Shown: positions 11,461 through 23,546, counted from the stretch's first letter. The stretch: 64,000 bases of DNA from Areca catechu (GCA_021397845.1 CM038052.1:140869854-140933853), one strand, 5' to 3'. The notes: generated by a model from the sequence alone, not told the origin. Numbers and translations: made by a program.

Positions 11461-11901
11461 CATTGCTTTCAAGTATCCAATGACTAATTCCAGAATTTAT
11501 TTTTGAACACCAAAAAGTTGTCCAACGGTCACAAACCACTTCCTAACAGTCTACAACAGCTAGAATTGCCTTGAAGTAATGGAAGACCTTATATTTGAAG
11601 GATTTAAACTTCCTTGAAGCAATTGATTAGAAAGTTCTTCAAAGTTTTATGAGCTACATTGAATATCCTATCTACCAAAAAGAAAAAGAGCACAAGAGCA
11701 TTCAAGCAAGCCTTCAAGTCTTCACCAACTCTGATCTAAAGCTTGAAGCAATTTTGGAAGAAGCCACTGAAGCAATTAAAGCTTATTCAAGTGCAAGTCA
11801 AGCGAACTTCTATCAAGCTGAATCGGCAACTATCCAACAAATTGAGTTTGTTATTTATTGTTGCATTTACTTTAATTCTTTTTCTAAATTGTTGTTGGGT
11901 T

Positions 11902-12219
11902 ATTGGTGAGCCTGGTTGAAAAACCAAATAGGTTCTTGGTGAGCCTTGATAAAAATCAAGTGTTGGATTCTTGGTGATCCTGGTAAAACCAAGTTAGGTT
12001 CTTGGTGATCCTGTGAATACCAAGCTAGGTTTCTTTGGTGAGCCTGCTCAAAACCAAAGGGTGTTGGGTTTTCTTTGGTGATCATGTTAAAACCAAAGTG
12101 CAGAGGTTTTAGATTGTGATCCTGCAAAACAATCCGACTATATTCGGGTGTGAATATAGTGGAAATTCCAAGTGGTATCTTAGGTAGTGGACGTAGGAGC
12201 TGGGTTACTCCGAACCACT
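11902..12219 (+). repeat. Tandem hairpin array in R/U5 of E LTR
   Basis: Seven successive short hairpins. Stem pairs are 11902-11907/11923-11929, 11935-11940/11955-11960, 11970-11975/11988-11993, 12001-12006/12019-12024, 12033-12039/12053-12059, 12073-12079/12092-12098 and 12112-12117/12129-12134. Loops begin GAGCCTG or GATCCTG (one is GATCATG) and mostly end AAAA. Stems differ on both arms together: CTTGGT/ACCAAG, CTTTGGT/ACCAAAG and GATTGT/ACAATC. A larger hairpin follows, with outer arms AGTGG/CCACT (12186-12190, 12215-12219) and inner arms GGAG/CTCC. If transcribed, this region lies in the 5' leader of the RNA. Confidence 0.75.
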
Positions 12220-12389
12220 ATAAATTTTGTGTGTTTGTGTTGTGCTTCTTTACTCTTACTTAGCATCTGGAATTTACTATTTTGTCACAACACCTACCAC
12301 TTGCAAAGGATTTTTAATTATACATTATCTGCTTTAAATTTTTAAATTTCCAATTCACCCACCTTTTGAGTAGCCACCTGGGCAACAAC

Positions 12390-12402
12390 TGGTATCAGAG
12401 CA
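12390..12402 (+). other. Primer-binding site of element E
   Basis: TGGTATCAGAGCA, complementary to the initiator tRNA-Met 3' end, two bases after the LTR end CAACA. Confidence 0.85.
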
Positions 12403-12432
12403 GTGTCTCTGAATATATAAGAGTAAAGATTG

Positions 12433-14277
12433 ATGGCTCATCCAATGAGTACATCCTTGGCGGAAGGCCAATCAACCAATAGACCTCCACTCTTCACTGG
12501 TACAAATTATGCATACTAAAAAGATAGAATGAAAATTTATGTTCAAGCAGTTGATTTTCAGTTGTGGAAGGTCATTCTAAAGGTTCCTTACATCCCCATG
12601 GTTAAAATTGATGGAATGGACGTTCCAAAACCTCAAGAGGATTGGGACGAACATGACATGAAGATGGGTGAGTTAAATGCCAAAGAAATGAATCTTTTAT
12701 ACTGTGTTTTGGATAGTAATGAGTTTAATCGAATTTCTATTTGCTCCTATGCAAAGGAAATTTGGGATAAACTCGAAGTGATACATGAAGGAACTTCTCA
12801 AGTGAAGTCTTCTAAAATTAATCTTCTTGTGCATAGTTACGAATTATTCAAAATGGAACCTAATGAAACAATCTTTGCCACGTTTTTACATTTCATTGAT
12901 ATTATTAATGGCTTAAAAAGTCTTGGCAAGGTATATTCTAATGCAGATCTTGTACAAAAGATTCTAAGATCTCTTCCAAACAAGTGGGATCCGAAAGTGA
13001 CAGCCATCCAGGAAGCAAAAGATTTGAACACCTTACTACTAGATGAACTACTAGGATCTCTCATCACACATGAACTGACCATGCAGCACCGAATTGAAGA
13101 TGATCAAAAGAAAAAGAAATCTATTACCTTCAAAGCTGCTATGGATTCTAGAAAGGATGAAGAATCGGAAGAAGAATGCTTCTCTACTGAAAGCAACATG
13201 GAAGACGAAGATGTTGCCATGGTTGTTAGGAAATTCAGAAGGTTCTTGTGAAGAAGAAAAGGAAGACATTTTAGAAAATTCCACAAGAACAAAGAATTCG
13301 ATAAAGTGAAGGACAAGGAAAAGGAAAATGAAAAAGAAGTGCCCACCTGCTATGAATGCATAAAACCAGGGCACATTCGACCAGATTGTCCTTTATTGAA
13401 GAAGGGTCTATGGTAGCGATGTGGAGCGATAGCAAAGCATCCTCATCTACTGAAGAAGAAGAGACAACAAAATCTACGAACTTATGTCTGATGGGTCTTG
13501 AAAATGAGGTATCATCTCCTGAGCTTCAAACTAAATTTATATATGATGAATTGAATTCTGCATTTCATGATTTACTTATTGAATTCAAGAAAGCTAGCAT
13601 TAAAGTTAAATCCTTGGAGAAACAAAATGATGTTTTATTAAAAGACAAGGATGAGATTTTTGAAAAGAATAACATTTTGCAAAAAGAACTGAATATCTTT
13701 TCTGAAAATGTCACTATTTTGAATAACGAGAAAAATGCTTTGAATGAGACAAACAAAATTTTAGTTACCAAAAATGTTGATTTGAAAAAGGATGAAAAGT
13801 TTAAGCCTCTAGTAGAAAAACTTACATTGAGTTCTAACAAGCTTGAGCTAATTTTAAAAGAGCAAAAAGATTCAAAAAGTAAAACTGGAATTGGATTTAA
13901 TGCCTTAAATTCTAAAGGAATTTCAGCAACAAAATTTGTATCTTCAAAAGCTTCATTTTTAAATGCAAAATTTCAAAAAGCTTTTTCATCGAAATCTATT
14001 TCAAATGGCTTGAAGTATGTTCCAAAAGATTCTATTCAAAAATCTTTCAAACCAAATATTTCTATTTCTACTTCTTTTAATGCTTCGAAGCATGCATCAT
14101 TCAAAAATGACAAAATCATTTGTTATGCATGTCATAGATTTGGACATAAATCTTATCAATGCAATTCTTTGAAAAATTCCATGATTGGTGTATTGAAATA
14201 TAGAACCGTTTGGATTCCAAAGGGAACCAATTTTGCTAACCCGAAAGGATCCAAGTTAGCATGAGTACCTAAAATCA
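12433..14277 (+). pseudogene. Sirevirus-like gag (element E), broken
   Basis: Gag packages the element RNA. The start ATG is at 12433 (MAHPMSTSLAEGQS). The frame carries a nonsense TAA at 12517-12519, where the related gag of B has Trp in a TNYTYW context. It runs open from 12529 to 13251, stops again, and shifts frame. A CCHC knuckle (CYECIKPGHIRPDCP) lies near 13346-13390 in the frame that follows the stop. A second knuckle (CYACHRFGHKSYQC) lies near 14123-14165. Between the knuckles is a Lys/Glu/Asn-rich stretch likely to form a coiled coil, as in B. A TGA at 14262 replaces an expected Trp before VPKITP. Another TGA follows ITP near 14284, in the region where gag ends in B. The protein is homologous over its length to the gag of B at 43558-45282. 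Confidence 0.8.
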
Positions 14278-14305
14278 CTCCTTGACTATTTTACAGATTG
14301 TCTTG

Positions 14306-14954
14306 CAGCCCACAATTAAAGAAAAGATGGTATCTTGATAGCGACTATTCAAGGCATATGACTGGAGACAAAGATCAGTCATCACCCTACAAATGAAAGG
14401 AGGAGGATTAGTTACTTTTGGAGATAATGGCAAGGAGAAAATAATCAGAATCGGTAAGATTAAAATAACCCTCTGTACTTTTATTGAAGTTGTGCTGCTA
14501 GTAGATAAATTGAAGCATAATTTATTGTGTATTTGTCAACTTTATGATAAAGGCTTCAAGGTTATCTTTGAATCATCTATATGTATAGTAACTAACTCTT
14601 TTGATTCTAGCAATAAATTCATTAGTCATAGGCTTGGAATCATCTATGTGGTAGATCTAAATGATCTAGCCATGACAAGTAGTTCCAGTCCATAGAAATG
14701 AATGCTAAGACCGAGTCATGTTTATTATGGCATAGACGATTAGGTCATGCTAGCATGCATACAATTGCCAAATTAATCTCAAAGAATCTAGTTAGAGGTT
14801 TGCCATATTTTAAAGTTGATCTTGATTATGTATGTGATGCTTGTCAATTAGGCAAATAAACAAGGGAGAATTTTAATTAAAAAAATATTATTTCAACAAC
14901 TAGACCCCTTGAGCTACTTCACATGGACTTATTTGGACCAACTAGGATCATAAG
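14306..14954 (+). pseudogene. Copia protease and integrase N-terminus (element E), first part
   Basis: Plus-strand frames show the protease start WYLDSDYSRHMTGD. The catalytic DSG triad has become DSD and the following Cys is Tyr, so protease activity is unlikely. The GAG-pre-integrase region follows, with WHRRLGHAS and a zinc-binding CDACQLGK stretch, and then the integrase start LLHMDLFGPT. Stops occur near 14693, 14858 and 14878. At 14955 the gene is split by Gypsy element H. It resumes at 20869 after the ATAAG duplication. Confidence 0.8.
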
Positions 14955-16147
14955 TGATGGGAGACGAATTTGATGAAATGGGTGTGTGGGGATGTGATCT
15001 ACTTACCTAGCAACAATATATCAGCATTTGAGCTCCAAATATGGCCAAATTCATGGGTGGAAGGGATGAAGAAATTCAAGCTAGAAACTAGGTGAGTAGG
15101 AAATCTGACACCCTTGTGCAAGCTTCCTTTCAAAAAAATTAAAAGATAGGATCTAAGGGCATAGAAACCCTCAAATAGGCTAAGCAACCTTTAATGACCT
15201 TAGATCTAAGGATCAAGAGGTTTTCTTTCCAACAATGAAGAGAAATTAAGCTCAAGTGGAAGGGGTTCACTCACCACACAAAAAATTTAAGGCTAGAGGC
15301 AAGATCTCCACTCCCTTCTTGGATTCACCATTGGAGCTTGGATCCTTAGCATGGAGCCATCATCTTTATCATCAAATCACCAAGAAGAACCTACAAAGAG
15401 TCAAGGTGAGGTCGAAATTCAAAGAAATGGAGGGAAAAATGAAGGAATTAATAAGAGAAGTGAAGAGAGTTGCTGGAATTTTTGGGCAGCACTTCCTCCT
15501 CTTGTTGGACTATTTGGATCTTGTATAGAAGAACTTGGGAATGGAACTATGGCACTCCAAAACTCAAAGCACTCACTCCAATTTAGGATCAAACTCAACA
15601 CTCCAAAGAAAATCAAAGAAAGCACTCAAAATTCTGGGAAGAACTCAAGAGAACTAGGCAAGATGGAAGATAACTCAAACAAGAAAATTTCATTCATTCA
15701 AATTACTTCATGCTTCAATCAATGCTTCCAAAAGGGGGGCCTTGGTCCCTATTTATAGGCCAAGGAAGAGGATTAAGGGACCAACTAATTCAAGTTTATT
15801 TGGTAGCTAATTACAAGATTAGTTTATCTAACAACTAATCCTAACAACTAATCCTAACAAGAGAATTCTAGAAATTCCATGTGTCATTATTTCCTTGCAA
15901 CACTTGGCTTTATCTCATCCTTCCACATGGTCTTTAAAATTTGGTCTCCAAGTAGGCTTTCATGGTAGAGAATTTCTTCAAGGCTTGGTCGGCCCATGGG
16001 CATGGAGAAGGGGTCTTCAATTTGCTTCATAAAATTGGAGTCTTCAAGAGATGCTTCATAATTTTGTGGAAACTTGAAAAAAAGAAATGGGACTACAACC
16101 AAAGATCATTAGTTTTTAATTTCTTCCTCTTGCCAATGTCCTCATTA
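14955..16147 (-). repeat. 3' LTR of element H
   Basis: A near-identical copy lies at 19687-20863. The plus strand starts TGATG and the common sequence ends CATTA, so on the minus strand the LTR runs TAATG to CATCA and does not begin with the usual TG. The TSD places the end here. A minus-strand TATA box (TATAAAT) lies at 15751-15757. Confidence 0.85.
15751..15757 (-). promoter_or_regulatory. TATA box in H 3' LTR
   Basis: TATAAAT on the minus strand in a C-rich context, conserved at 20480-20486 in the other LTR. Confidence 0.5.
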
Positions 16148-16830
16148 ATTCTTCCCGGGTGAGAAGAACTCGACCCTGACGAGTATGGATTATTTAGGCT
16201 TTGGTAGTATTCAAGCAGATCTGGATTGATCCTTTGTAGTTCTTCTTGAGTGATCCATGAATCTTCAGAATTAGGTCTGCCTTGCCAATGGACCAAGTAT
16301 CGTTGGTAATCCTTATTCCGGGTAGTGACAATCTTGTCATCTATGACCCTTTCAATTTTTTTCTTCCCGCTTTGGTAGTGTAGCTGGTGCATACTCTGGG
16401 GTTGGTTCACTCTCAAGGGATGGATTATGTTCTAGGAACTCACTGGGAATCATTGTTGGCTTCTTGTAACCTACCAGATCTGAGATATTAAAAGTAGAGC
16501 TAATGCCAAAGTCAGAAGGTAGGTCTAGCACATAAGTTTTAGGTCCTATTCTTTTTATTATCTTGAAAGGACCTGCACCACGGGCGTGGAGTTTCTTCAT
16601 AGTTCCTAGTGGAAACTATTCAGGTTTTATCCTGATCATCACAAAGTCCCCTACTTAAAATTCTTTGACCCTTCTATGAAGGGCTATATGCTTGTAGCTC
16701 TCATTGCTTATTTGGATTTTCTTGCTAATCTCTCTGTGCAAATATCCCTAAGATGTTGTGCATATGATTCGACAGACTTATACATGGATGACACCAAACG
16801 ACAAAACAAATCCAAATGATACTAAAATAA
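16093..16830 (-). pseudogene. Gypsy integrase C-terminus with chromodomain (element H)
   Basis: The minus strand shows the integrase end region from about 16830 (SNESYKHIALHRRVKEF, then GDFVMIRIKPE) with stops. The C-terminal fold follows (GAGPFKIIKRIG, about 16500-16590). After a frameshift near 16370-16410 comes a chromodomain (YLVHWQGRPNSEDSWI, about 16240-16300). It aligns with the same region of element F throughout. As in F, the frame crosses the polypurine tract and stops within the 3' LTR, at 16093. The catalytic core is missing. No active product is expected. Confidence 0.8.
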
Positions 16831-16899
16831 AAGACAAGCTCAAATGGATTTTATTATCTAAGGACTGAATTTTATTGTTAAGCTAGGAAACAAAAGCTC

Positions 16900-18429
16900 C
16901 TAATTTCCAATATTCCCCTTAAAGGCTTGTAAGACTCTGGCACATATCTTCAGATAAGTAGCAGTAAATCTTAATTTGGCTCCCAACATATGCCATAGAG
17001 TCTTAAGAAAGTAACTATTGAATATCACTAGGAACATATCAATGGTATGGTGGATGTCCCAGCCGGATGGAATAGAAGAGTGAATGAAACGTAATGGTGG
17101 ATTGGGATGGTGGATGTTCAGAAATGGGGAATTAGGGATAGAAAAATTGTTAGGAAAATTATTTTGCAGGGTTTTCAAAGGCTCTACAACTTCTTGGGAC
17201 TGATATGTAGGTGTTTATTCTTGGGTTTCCCTGATGGTCAATACTCCAACATGTGATCCTTCATTAATTTCTAGATCTAAATCCTTAACATTGATTAATT
17301 CCGGGTCCTTTATCATCTTCTTGGATTACTCTTCATGGTTTTGTCCCTGGATTTCATCTTCTTTAAGGTGATTATTCCCATTGTTGATTTTCTTAGGCTG
17401 GGTAATTATTTTATCCTCAAGCAATTGTTCTTGTTTATATTCATCCACTAAGTCAGACCCAGCTTCATAGACTTCTTCCTTAAATTCTTCATCATGTTCA
17501 GGGGATTCTTTCTTTATGTTCTCAGTTTGACAAGATTTAGATTCTATTTCTTCCTTGAGTACTTCAAGGGGTTCAGGAGAATTTTTCTCTAATTCTTTCA
17601 TGGGTTTAGTCTCTTCTTCATCTCTTTCGTACTTATTGAATTCAATAAAATATTTAAGCACAGTTTTATCATCTTGTCTCAATTTGTACCATTGGTTTGG
17701 AAGATTTTGCTTATGAGGTTTGCCTAGGTACTTTTTCCTTAGTTTACTCTTCATTTCTCTCCAAGTATTTATTTTATCCCCACTATAATAACCTTTTCGC
17801 TCAACTACTCCCCAATATGCTTTAGCATGTCAGACTAACTTTGATTTGGCAAATTGACACTTTGTTACTTTCGACATTTCATCAATTTCAAAGTATTGAT
17901 CCATTTTCTCTTCCCAATCGACATACACCTCAGGGTTTCCATCAAAAATGGGTGCATAGGGTCGATTGTTCCTAAAGACTCTCTTCTCCTAATCTACAAA
18001 GTCTTGGTAGGGGTATCTAGGGTTATACTCAGGGTTGAGATCATGACATTGGGCTCTTAGACCAAGGGGAGGTGGACTAGGTTATTCAGGCACAGCATGG
18101 ATCTTATGGGCTTCTTCTATGAAGTCATGGTGAAGTCATCTTGAATTGTATTCAGTAGTGAATTCATGATGATGGATTCTTGGACCTTGAAGAATTGACC
18201 TAAGTGACTCAGGTTCGATGGGGGTCATTGGGGTCTCTTCAAGTGTCCCAACATGGTCCTTCACTTGACCTAATTCCTTTCTCATTTGCCCTAATTGCCC
18301 ATTTATGGTATCAAACTTTTTAGTTAGGGTTTTCAAAAAGAATTCAAGATTAGGGTCCATGGGTAAAATAGACTGAGGGTGGATAGAGCTTATAGGACAC
18401 AGTACAAGGATAATCAACTCAATGGACAA
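16900..18429 (-). pseudogene. Gypsy gag with shared C-terminal module (element H)
   Basis: The likely start is the Met opening MDPNLEFFLKTLTKKFD near 18363, followed by a coiled-coil stretch. The Gypsy Gag core follows, with YPYQDF near 18000, then VDWEEKMDQYFE, and WREMKSKLRKKYL near 17740, with stops between the pieces. An acidic stretch (EEVYEAGSDLVDEY) at about 17460 matches element F. The last open part (16900-17178) ends with YFLKTLWHMLGAKLRF, matching the C-terminal motif of the F protein. No zinc knuckle is clear. H thus keeps the Gag core that F has lost, while both share the acidic stretch and the unrecognised tail. Confidence 0.65.
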
Positions 18430-19668
18430 GCAAGCAAGACCTAATGCTAGGGTTCCTATACCTAGAGTTTAAGAATACAAGACTTAACTAGGCACTACTT
18501 AAGAATGTAATTATCCTGTCCATTGGCCAAGTAAGAGATGGGGTTGCGGGTAGCTCCCCTCGTTTTCATGAGGTTCTAATTAAAAATTGCAAGTCCGCTT
18601 AAGGCGTTTGCCATTTGACCTCTTGCCTTAGACACCAATTTCAAGAAATAAGTACAAACTCAAATAATTCTTTGTCTTACCTTGCACTTAAACCCGACTT
18701 GTGGGTGTCCATAGTTTAGGTTCCTACTTGATTTTACTTTAGGGTTTAGGTCAATGCAAATGTGGGTGATTGTTTTGGGCTAAGGAAAGGTAATGACCTC
18801 CTTCCCTTATGTAATATTGAATGCCCTTAAGATATTTTAAAAATAGATGCACACAATTTCAGCATAACAATGAGTACAATCACTATACCTAGCACAAATG
18901 CATGAAATTTTAATCCAATTTTAAATTTTTTAAATTTACAAATTTAAATTGGTTATTTCAAATATTGAAGTCTAAATCACAATAACCAATTTTAAAATTT
19001 TAAATTTTGAAATTTGATTGAAAATTCGTTCTTGGAATAAAGTGGTTTAAATATAAATTTCAACTTTCAACTAACCTCCAGCTAACCTGAATTTGAAAAT
19101 TCGAAATCTGAAATTTATAAATCCAAAAAATTCAAAATAAAATTGATTTGGTTAGCTCTCAGATATGTGATCTTGATTTTAAATTTAAATTTCAAATTAA
19201 TTCAATTTTTTGGTTGAGAAGGTAGTTTAAAACAGTTGATAGAAGATTCTAGTAGTTCAGCTAACTCTTAACAACCTAAATTTAAATTTTGAATTCCAAG
19301 CTATAAACCTCTCTAAAATTCAAAATTTAGTGGTAAAAAACAAAAATTTAGGTTTGGATCTCATATATAAAATTTAAAAAATATAAAAAAACATTTTTAT
19401 ATTTTTTTGAAAATTAAAGGAAATAGAAGGCAGAAACAGAATTCTAGACAGAACTGCAGAAATGACCTAATAACTTATATTTTTAAATCCAAAAATATAG
19501 AGAAATATTTTTTTTGAGTTTTATATTTCGAGACCTAGTACAAAATTTTACTGACAAAATGTATTTCTGGATTTTTTTGATCAATGTAAAAAATACAAAA
19601 AATCACTGAAACTCAAAAGATAGTGAGACAGAATTTCCAGCAGCTTGCAATGCTTAACCTAGAACAAA
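18430..19668 (-). other. AT-rich leader of element H
   Basis: About 1.2 kb between gag and PBS. From about 18840 it is very AT-rich, with many short A and T runs, and I see no coding motif. Nearer gag it holds text like the element F leader (CCCGACTTGT-GGTGTCC). Confidence 0.55.
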
Positions 19669-19680
19669 GCTCTGATACCA
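19669..19680 (-). other. Primer-binding site of element H
   Basis: The minus strand reads TGGTATCAGAGC, six bases from the LTR end at 19687. Confidence 0.8.
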
Positions 19681-19686
19681 AAAAAT

Positions 19687-20863
19687 TGATGGGGGATGAA
19701 TTTGATGAAATGGATGTGTGGGGATGTGATCTACTTACCTAGAAACAATATATCAGCATTTGTGCTCCAAATATGGCCGAATTCATGGGTGGAAGGGATG
19801 AAGAAATTCGAGCTAGAGACTAGGTGAGCAGGAAATCTAACACCCTTGTGCAAGATTCCTTTCAAAAAAATTAAAAGATAGGATCTAAGGACAAAGAAAC
19901 CCTCAACTAGGCTAAGCAACCTTTAATGACCTTAGATCTAAGGATCAAGAGGTTTTCTTCCCAACAATGAAGAGAAATTATCAAGTGAAAGGGATTCACT
20001 CACCACTCAAAAAATTGAAGTCTAGAGAGAAGATCTCCACTCCCTTCTTGGATTCACCATTGGAGCTTGGATCCTTGGCATGGAGCCTTCATCTTTGTCA
20101 TCAAATTACCAAGAAGAACCTACAAAGATTCAAGGTGAGGTCGAAATTCAAAGAAATGGAGGAAAAAATGAATGAATTAATAAGAGAAGTGAAGAGAGTT
20201 GCTGGAATTTTTGGGCAGCACTTCCTCCTCTTCTTGAACTATTTGGATCTTGTGTAGAAGAACTTTGGAATGGAACTATGGCACTCAAAAACTCAAAGCA
20301 CTCACTCCAATTTAGGATCAAACTCAACACTCCAAAGAAAATCAAAGAAAGCACTCAAAATTCTAGGAAGAACTCAAGAGAACTAGGCAAGATGGAAGAT
20401 AACTCAAACAAGGAAATTTCGTTCATTCAAATTACTTCATGCTTCAATCAATGCTTCCAAAAGAGAGGCGTTGGTCCCTATTTATAGGCTAAGGAAGAGG
20501 ATTAAGGGACCAACTAATTCAAGTTTAGTTGGTAGCTAATTACAAGATTAGTTTTTCTAGCAACTAATCCTAACAAGAGAATTCTAGAAATTTCATGTGG
20601 CATTATTTCCTTGCAACACTTTGCTTTATCTCATCCTTCCACATGGTCTTTAAAATTTGGTCTCCAAGTAGGCTTTCATGGTAGAGAATTTCTTCAAGGC
20701 TTGGTTGGTCCATGGGCTTGGAGAAGGAGTCTTCAATTTGCTTCATAAAATTGGGGTCTTCAAGAGATGCTTCATGATTTTGTGGAAACCTGAAAAAAAG
20801 AAATGGGACTACAACCAAAGATCATTAGTTTGTAATTTCTTTCTCTTGCCAATGTTCTCATTA
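19687..20863 (-). repeat. 5' LTR of element H
   Basis: This is the partner of 14955-16147. The left copy has a duplicated AACTAATCCT stretch near 15830-15860 that is single here. The TATA box on the minus strand is at 20480-20486. Confidence 0.85.
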
Positions 20864-20868
20864 ATAAG

Positions 20869-23103
20869 CCTAAGAGATATGAAATATGGCCTTGTGATTG
20901 TAGATGACTTTTCTAGATTCACATGAGTATTATTTATTGCACATAAGGATGAAACTTATAATGTATTTCAAAAATTTCATAAGAAAGTTTCAAATGAGAA
21001 AAATCTTTTAGTTATCTCTATAAGAAGTGATCATGGAACTGAATTTCAAAATCAATTTTTTGATGAATATTGCACTAAGCATGGCATTGATCACAACTTC
21101 TCCGCTCCTAGAACACCACAACAAAATGGTTTTGTAGAGAGAAAGAATAGAACTTTGGAAGAAATGGCCCGATCCATGTTGTGTGAAGGTAATCTTCCAA
21201 TGTACTTTTGGGCAGAAGCAGTGAACACTGCCTGTTACATATTAAACCGAGTTTTAATTCAACCAATTTCAAAGAAAATTCCCTATGAGCTTTGGAATGG
21301 AGGAAAACCGAATACTAACTACTTTCATGTTTTTGGGTGTAAATGCTTTGTGTTGAACAATAGTAAAGATAACCTAGGAAAGTTTGATGCAAAATCAGAT
21401 GAATCAATATTCCTTGGTTATTCACTACATAGCAAAACATATAGAGTGTTTAATAAAAGGACTCTTATTATAGAAGAGTCAATTCATGTTGTTTTGGATG
21501 AAGCTAACCCCTCACCATCTAGAAAAGATGAGTGCATAGATAATGATGCAAGTACAGTACAAAAGGAAATAGAAGATCTAAGCATTCAAGACAAGCCAAT
21601 ACAAAATGAAAATGAAATGGTAAGCAAGGATCATACTAATTTACCAAAGGAATGGAGGTATGTAACTTCACATCCCAAAGATTTAATTATTGGTGATCCT
21701 TCTCATGGTGTTAGGACCAGGTCAGCACATAGAGATGCACATCATTACCTAGACTTTGTTTCATAAATTGAACCACATAGTTTAGAAGAGGCTGAAACTG
21801 ATTGCAACTGGATGATGGCCATACATGATGAATTAAACTAGTTTGAAAGGAATAATGTTTGGACACTAGTTAGTAGACCTATAGACTACCCAATTATAGG
21901 AACCAAATGGGTCTATAGGAACAAAGTAGATGAGAATGGTAAGATTATAAGAAATAAGGCAAGGTTGGTAGCAAAAGGGTACAATCAAGAGGAGGGCATT
22001 GATTTTGATGAAACATATGCTCCCAAAGCAAGACTAGAAGCCATTAGACTACTTTTTTCATTTGCTTGCTACATGAACTTTAAACTCTTTCAAATGGATG
22101 TCAAAAGTACTTTTCTAAATAGATTTATTTCTAAACAAATTTTTGTAGAACAACCACCAGGTTTTGAAAATCATGCTTTTCCAAATCATATGTTTAAATT
22201 GAACAAAGCATAATTTGGTTTGAAACAAGCACCTAGGGCCTGGTATGATAGACTAAGCAAATTTTTACTTGAGAATGATATCAAAAGAGGAAATGTTGAC
22301 ATAACTCTTTTTATTAAAAACAAAAAGAATGATATGCTAGTTGTACAAATCTACGTGATGACATTATATTTGGTGCAACTAATGAAAACCTTTGTGGAGA
22401 ATTTGCTGAGTTGATGTAGGGTGAGTTTGAAATTAGCCTTATGGATGAACTCAACTACTTTCTTAGGCTACAAGTCAAACAAATGAAGGAAGGAATCTTT
22501 TTAAGCCAAGCCAAATATATCAAGAAGATAATCAAGAAGTTTGGCATGGAAACAAGAGAGGCTAGCACACCCGTGAGCACTACCTGTAGGCTAGACAAAG
22601 ATGAAAATAGATCTAATGTTGATCAAAAGCTATATAGAGGTATGATCGAATCCCTACCATATCTTACAGCAAGTAGACCTGATATCTTATACAGTATATA
22701 TGTATGTGCTAGATTTCAATATAATCCTAAAGAAACACATATGCTTGCTATTAAAAGAATTTTCAAATATTTGAAAGGTACAAGTAATTTAGATCTTTGG
22801 TATTCTAAAAAATCATCTTTGAATTTAATTAGTTTTTCTGATGCTGATTATGCTAGTTGCAAAATTGATAGAAGGAGCACTTGTGGTACATGCCAATTTC
22901 TAGGGTTGAATTTAATTTCATGGCACTGTAAGAAGCAAAACTCCATAGCATTGTCTACTACTGAGGCAGAGTACGTTACTGCTGGTAGTTGTTGTACTCA
23001 AGTGTTATGGATTAAACAATAACTAGAAGACTTTGGTGTTACACAATCTAAAATTCTAATCAAATGTGATAACACAAGTGCTATTAATTTGACAAAAAAA
23101 TCT
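20869..23103 (+). pseudogene. Copia integrase, reverse transcriptase and RNase H (element E), second part
   Basis: This continues the E polyprotein after element H. The integrase core starts with YGLVIVDDFSRF. It has a conserved SDHGTEF and an RTPQQNG-VERKNRT stretch. An open part at 21155-21766 holds the integrase C-terminal region. Reverse transcriptase follows (GTKWVYRNK, KARLVAKGYNQEEGIDFDET, LFQMDVKS). The YVDD active site near 22350 is disrupted: after QIYV a base is missing, so the two Asp are out of frame. RNase H follows (SFSDADYASC, ALSTTEAEYV). Stops occur at 21763, 21838, 22211, 22412 and 23020. The gene is cut at 23103 by element A, so the RNase H end and the 3' LTR lie elsewhere. 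Confidence 0.85.
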
Positions 23104-23287
23104 TGTTGCCCAGAAATGGAGCCCAAGAGGGGGGGTGAATTAGGTCTTTTAAAAATTTAAGACAATAATGAGAGGGACTAGTGGTGCTTGTGAACAATGA
23201 TGAATTCAATGCAAGATATTTAAAGTGGTAGCAATAATTAAAGAGCAAGAGAGGAAGAGAGCAATCACACCCAAACACAAGGTTTAT

Positions 23288-23546
23288 AGTGGTTCGGTGC
23301 AAACCTAGCACCTACATCCACTCCCCAAGCCACCCTTGGGAATTTCACTATAATCCAAACTAGATTACAGTTGACTTGTTTTTCACAAGGTTCACAAGTC
23401 AAAACCTAAGTTGGTTTTATCACTTAGGCTTACCAACAAACCTTAACACTTGTTTTGTCTTCAGGCTCACAAGTTAACCCTAGTTGGTTTATCCCTTTGG
23501 CTCACCAACAAACTACAATAACCTTCTTTCAAGACACCCTTGAAAG
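23288..23546 (-). repeat. Tandem hairpin array in R/U5 of A LTR
   Basis: Sense is the minus strand. Short hairpins have arms at 23324-23329/23335-23340, 23373-23379/23394-23400, 23410-23415/23432-23437, 23448-23453/23469-23474, 23483-23488/23504-23509 and 23526-23533/23539-23546. Stems include GACTTGT/ACAAGTC and GTTGGT/ACCAAC. In the four central units the sense loop begins GAGCC or a one-base variant, as in E. A larger hairpin with outer arms AGTGG/CCACT (23288-23292, 23318-23322) and inner arms GGTGC/GCACC lies beside them; the inner arms differ on both sides from those in E. Confidence 0.75.

Larger units (their letters stand above)
10616..12387 (+). repeat. 5' LTR of sirevirus-like Copia element E
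   Basis: The LTR starts TGTTG and ends CAACA, with the PBS two bases further on. It is 1772 bp. It contains a degenerate GAGCCGACTC minisatellite (10961-11460) and, closer to the PBS, an array of seven hairpins (11902-12134) plus a larger two-stem hairpin (12186-12219). The same kind of hairpins occur at the same relative place in the LTRs of A and B. The 3' LTR is not in the window, because E is cut by element A at 23103. Confidence 0.85.
14955..20863 (-). mobile_element. Gypsy (chromovirus-like) element H, non-autonomous
   Basis: A 5909-bp minus-strand element inside the integrase of E, flanked by perfect TSDs ATAAG (14950-14954 and 20864-20868). LTRs are at 14955-16147 and 19687-20863. 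It has a tRNA-Met type PBS, a decayed gag, and an integrase end with chromodomain, but no protease, reverse transcriptase or RNase H. It shares this reduced plan, and a conserved stretch next to the missing region, with element F, although their LTRs are unrelated by eye. Confidence 0.9.

Noticed and set aside
23324..23546. Hairpins considered as bacterial-type terminators or tRNA-like genes
   Set aside because: No T tract follows the stems, the context is a plant LTR, and no cloverleaf can be drawn.
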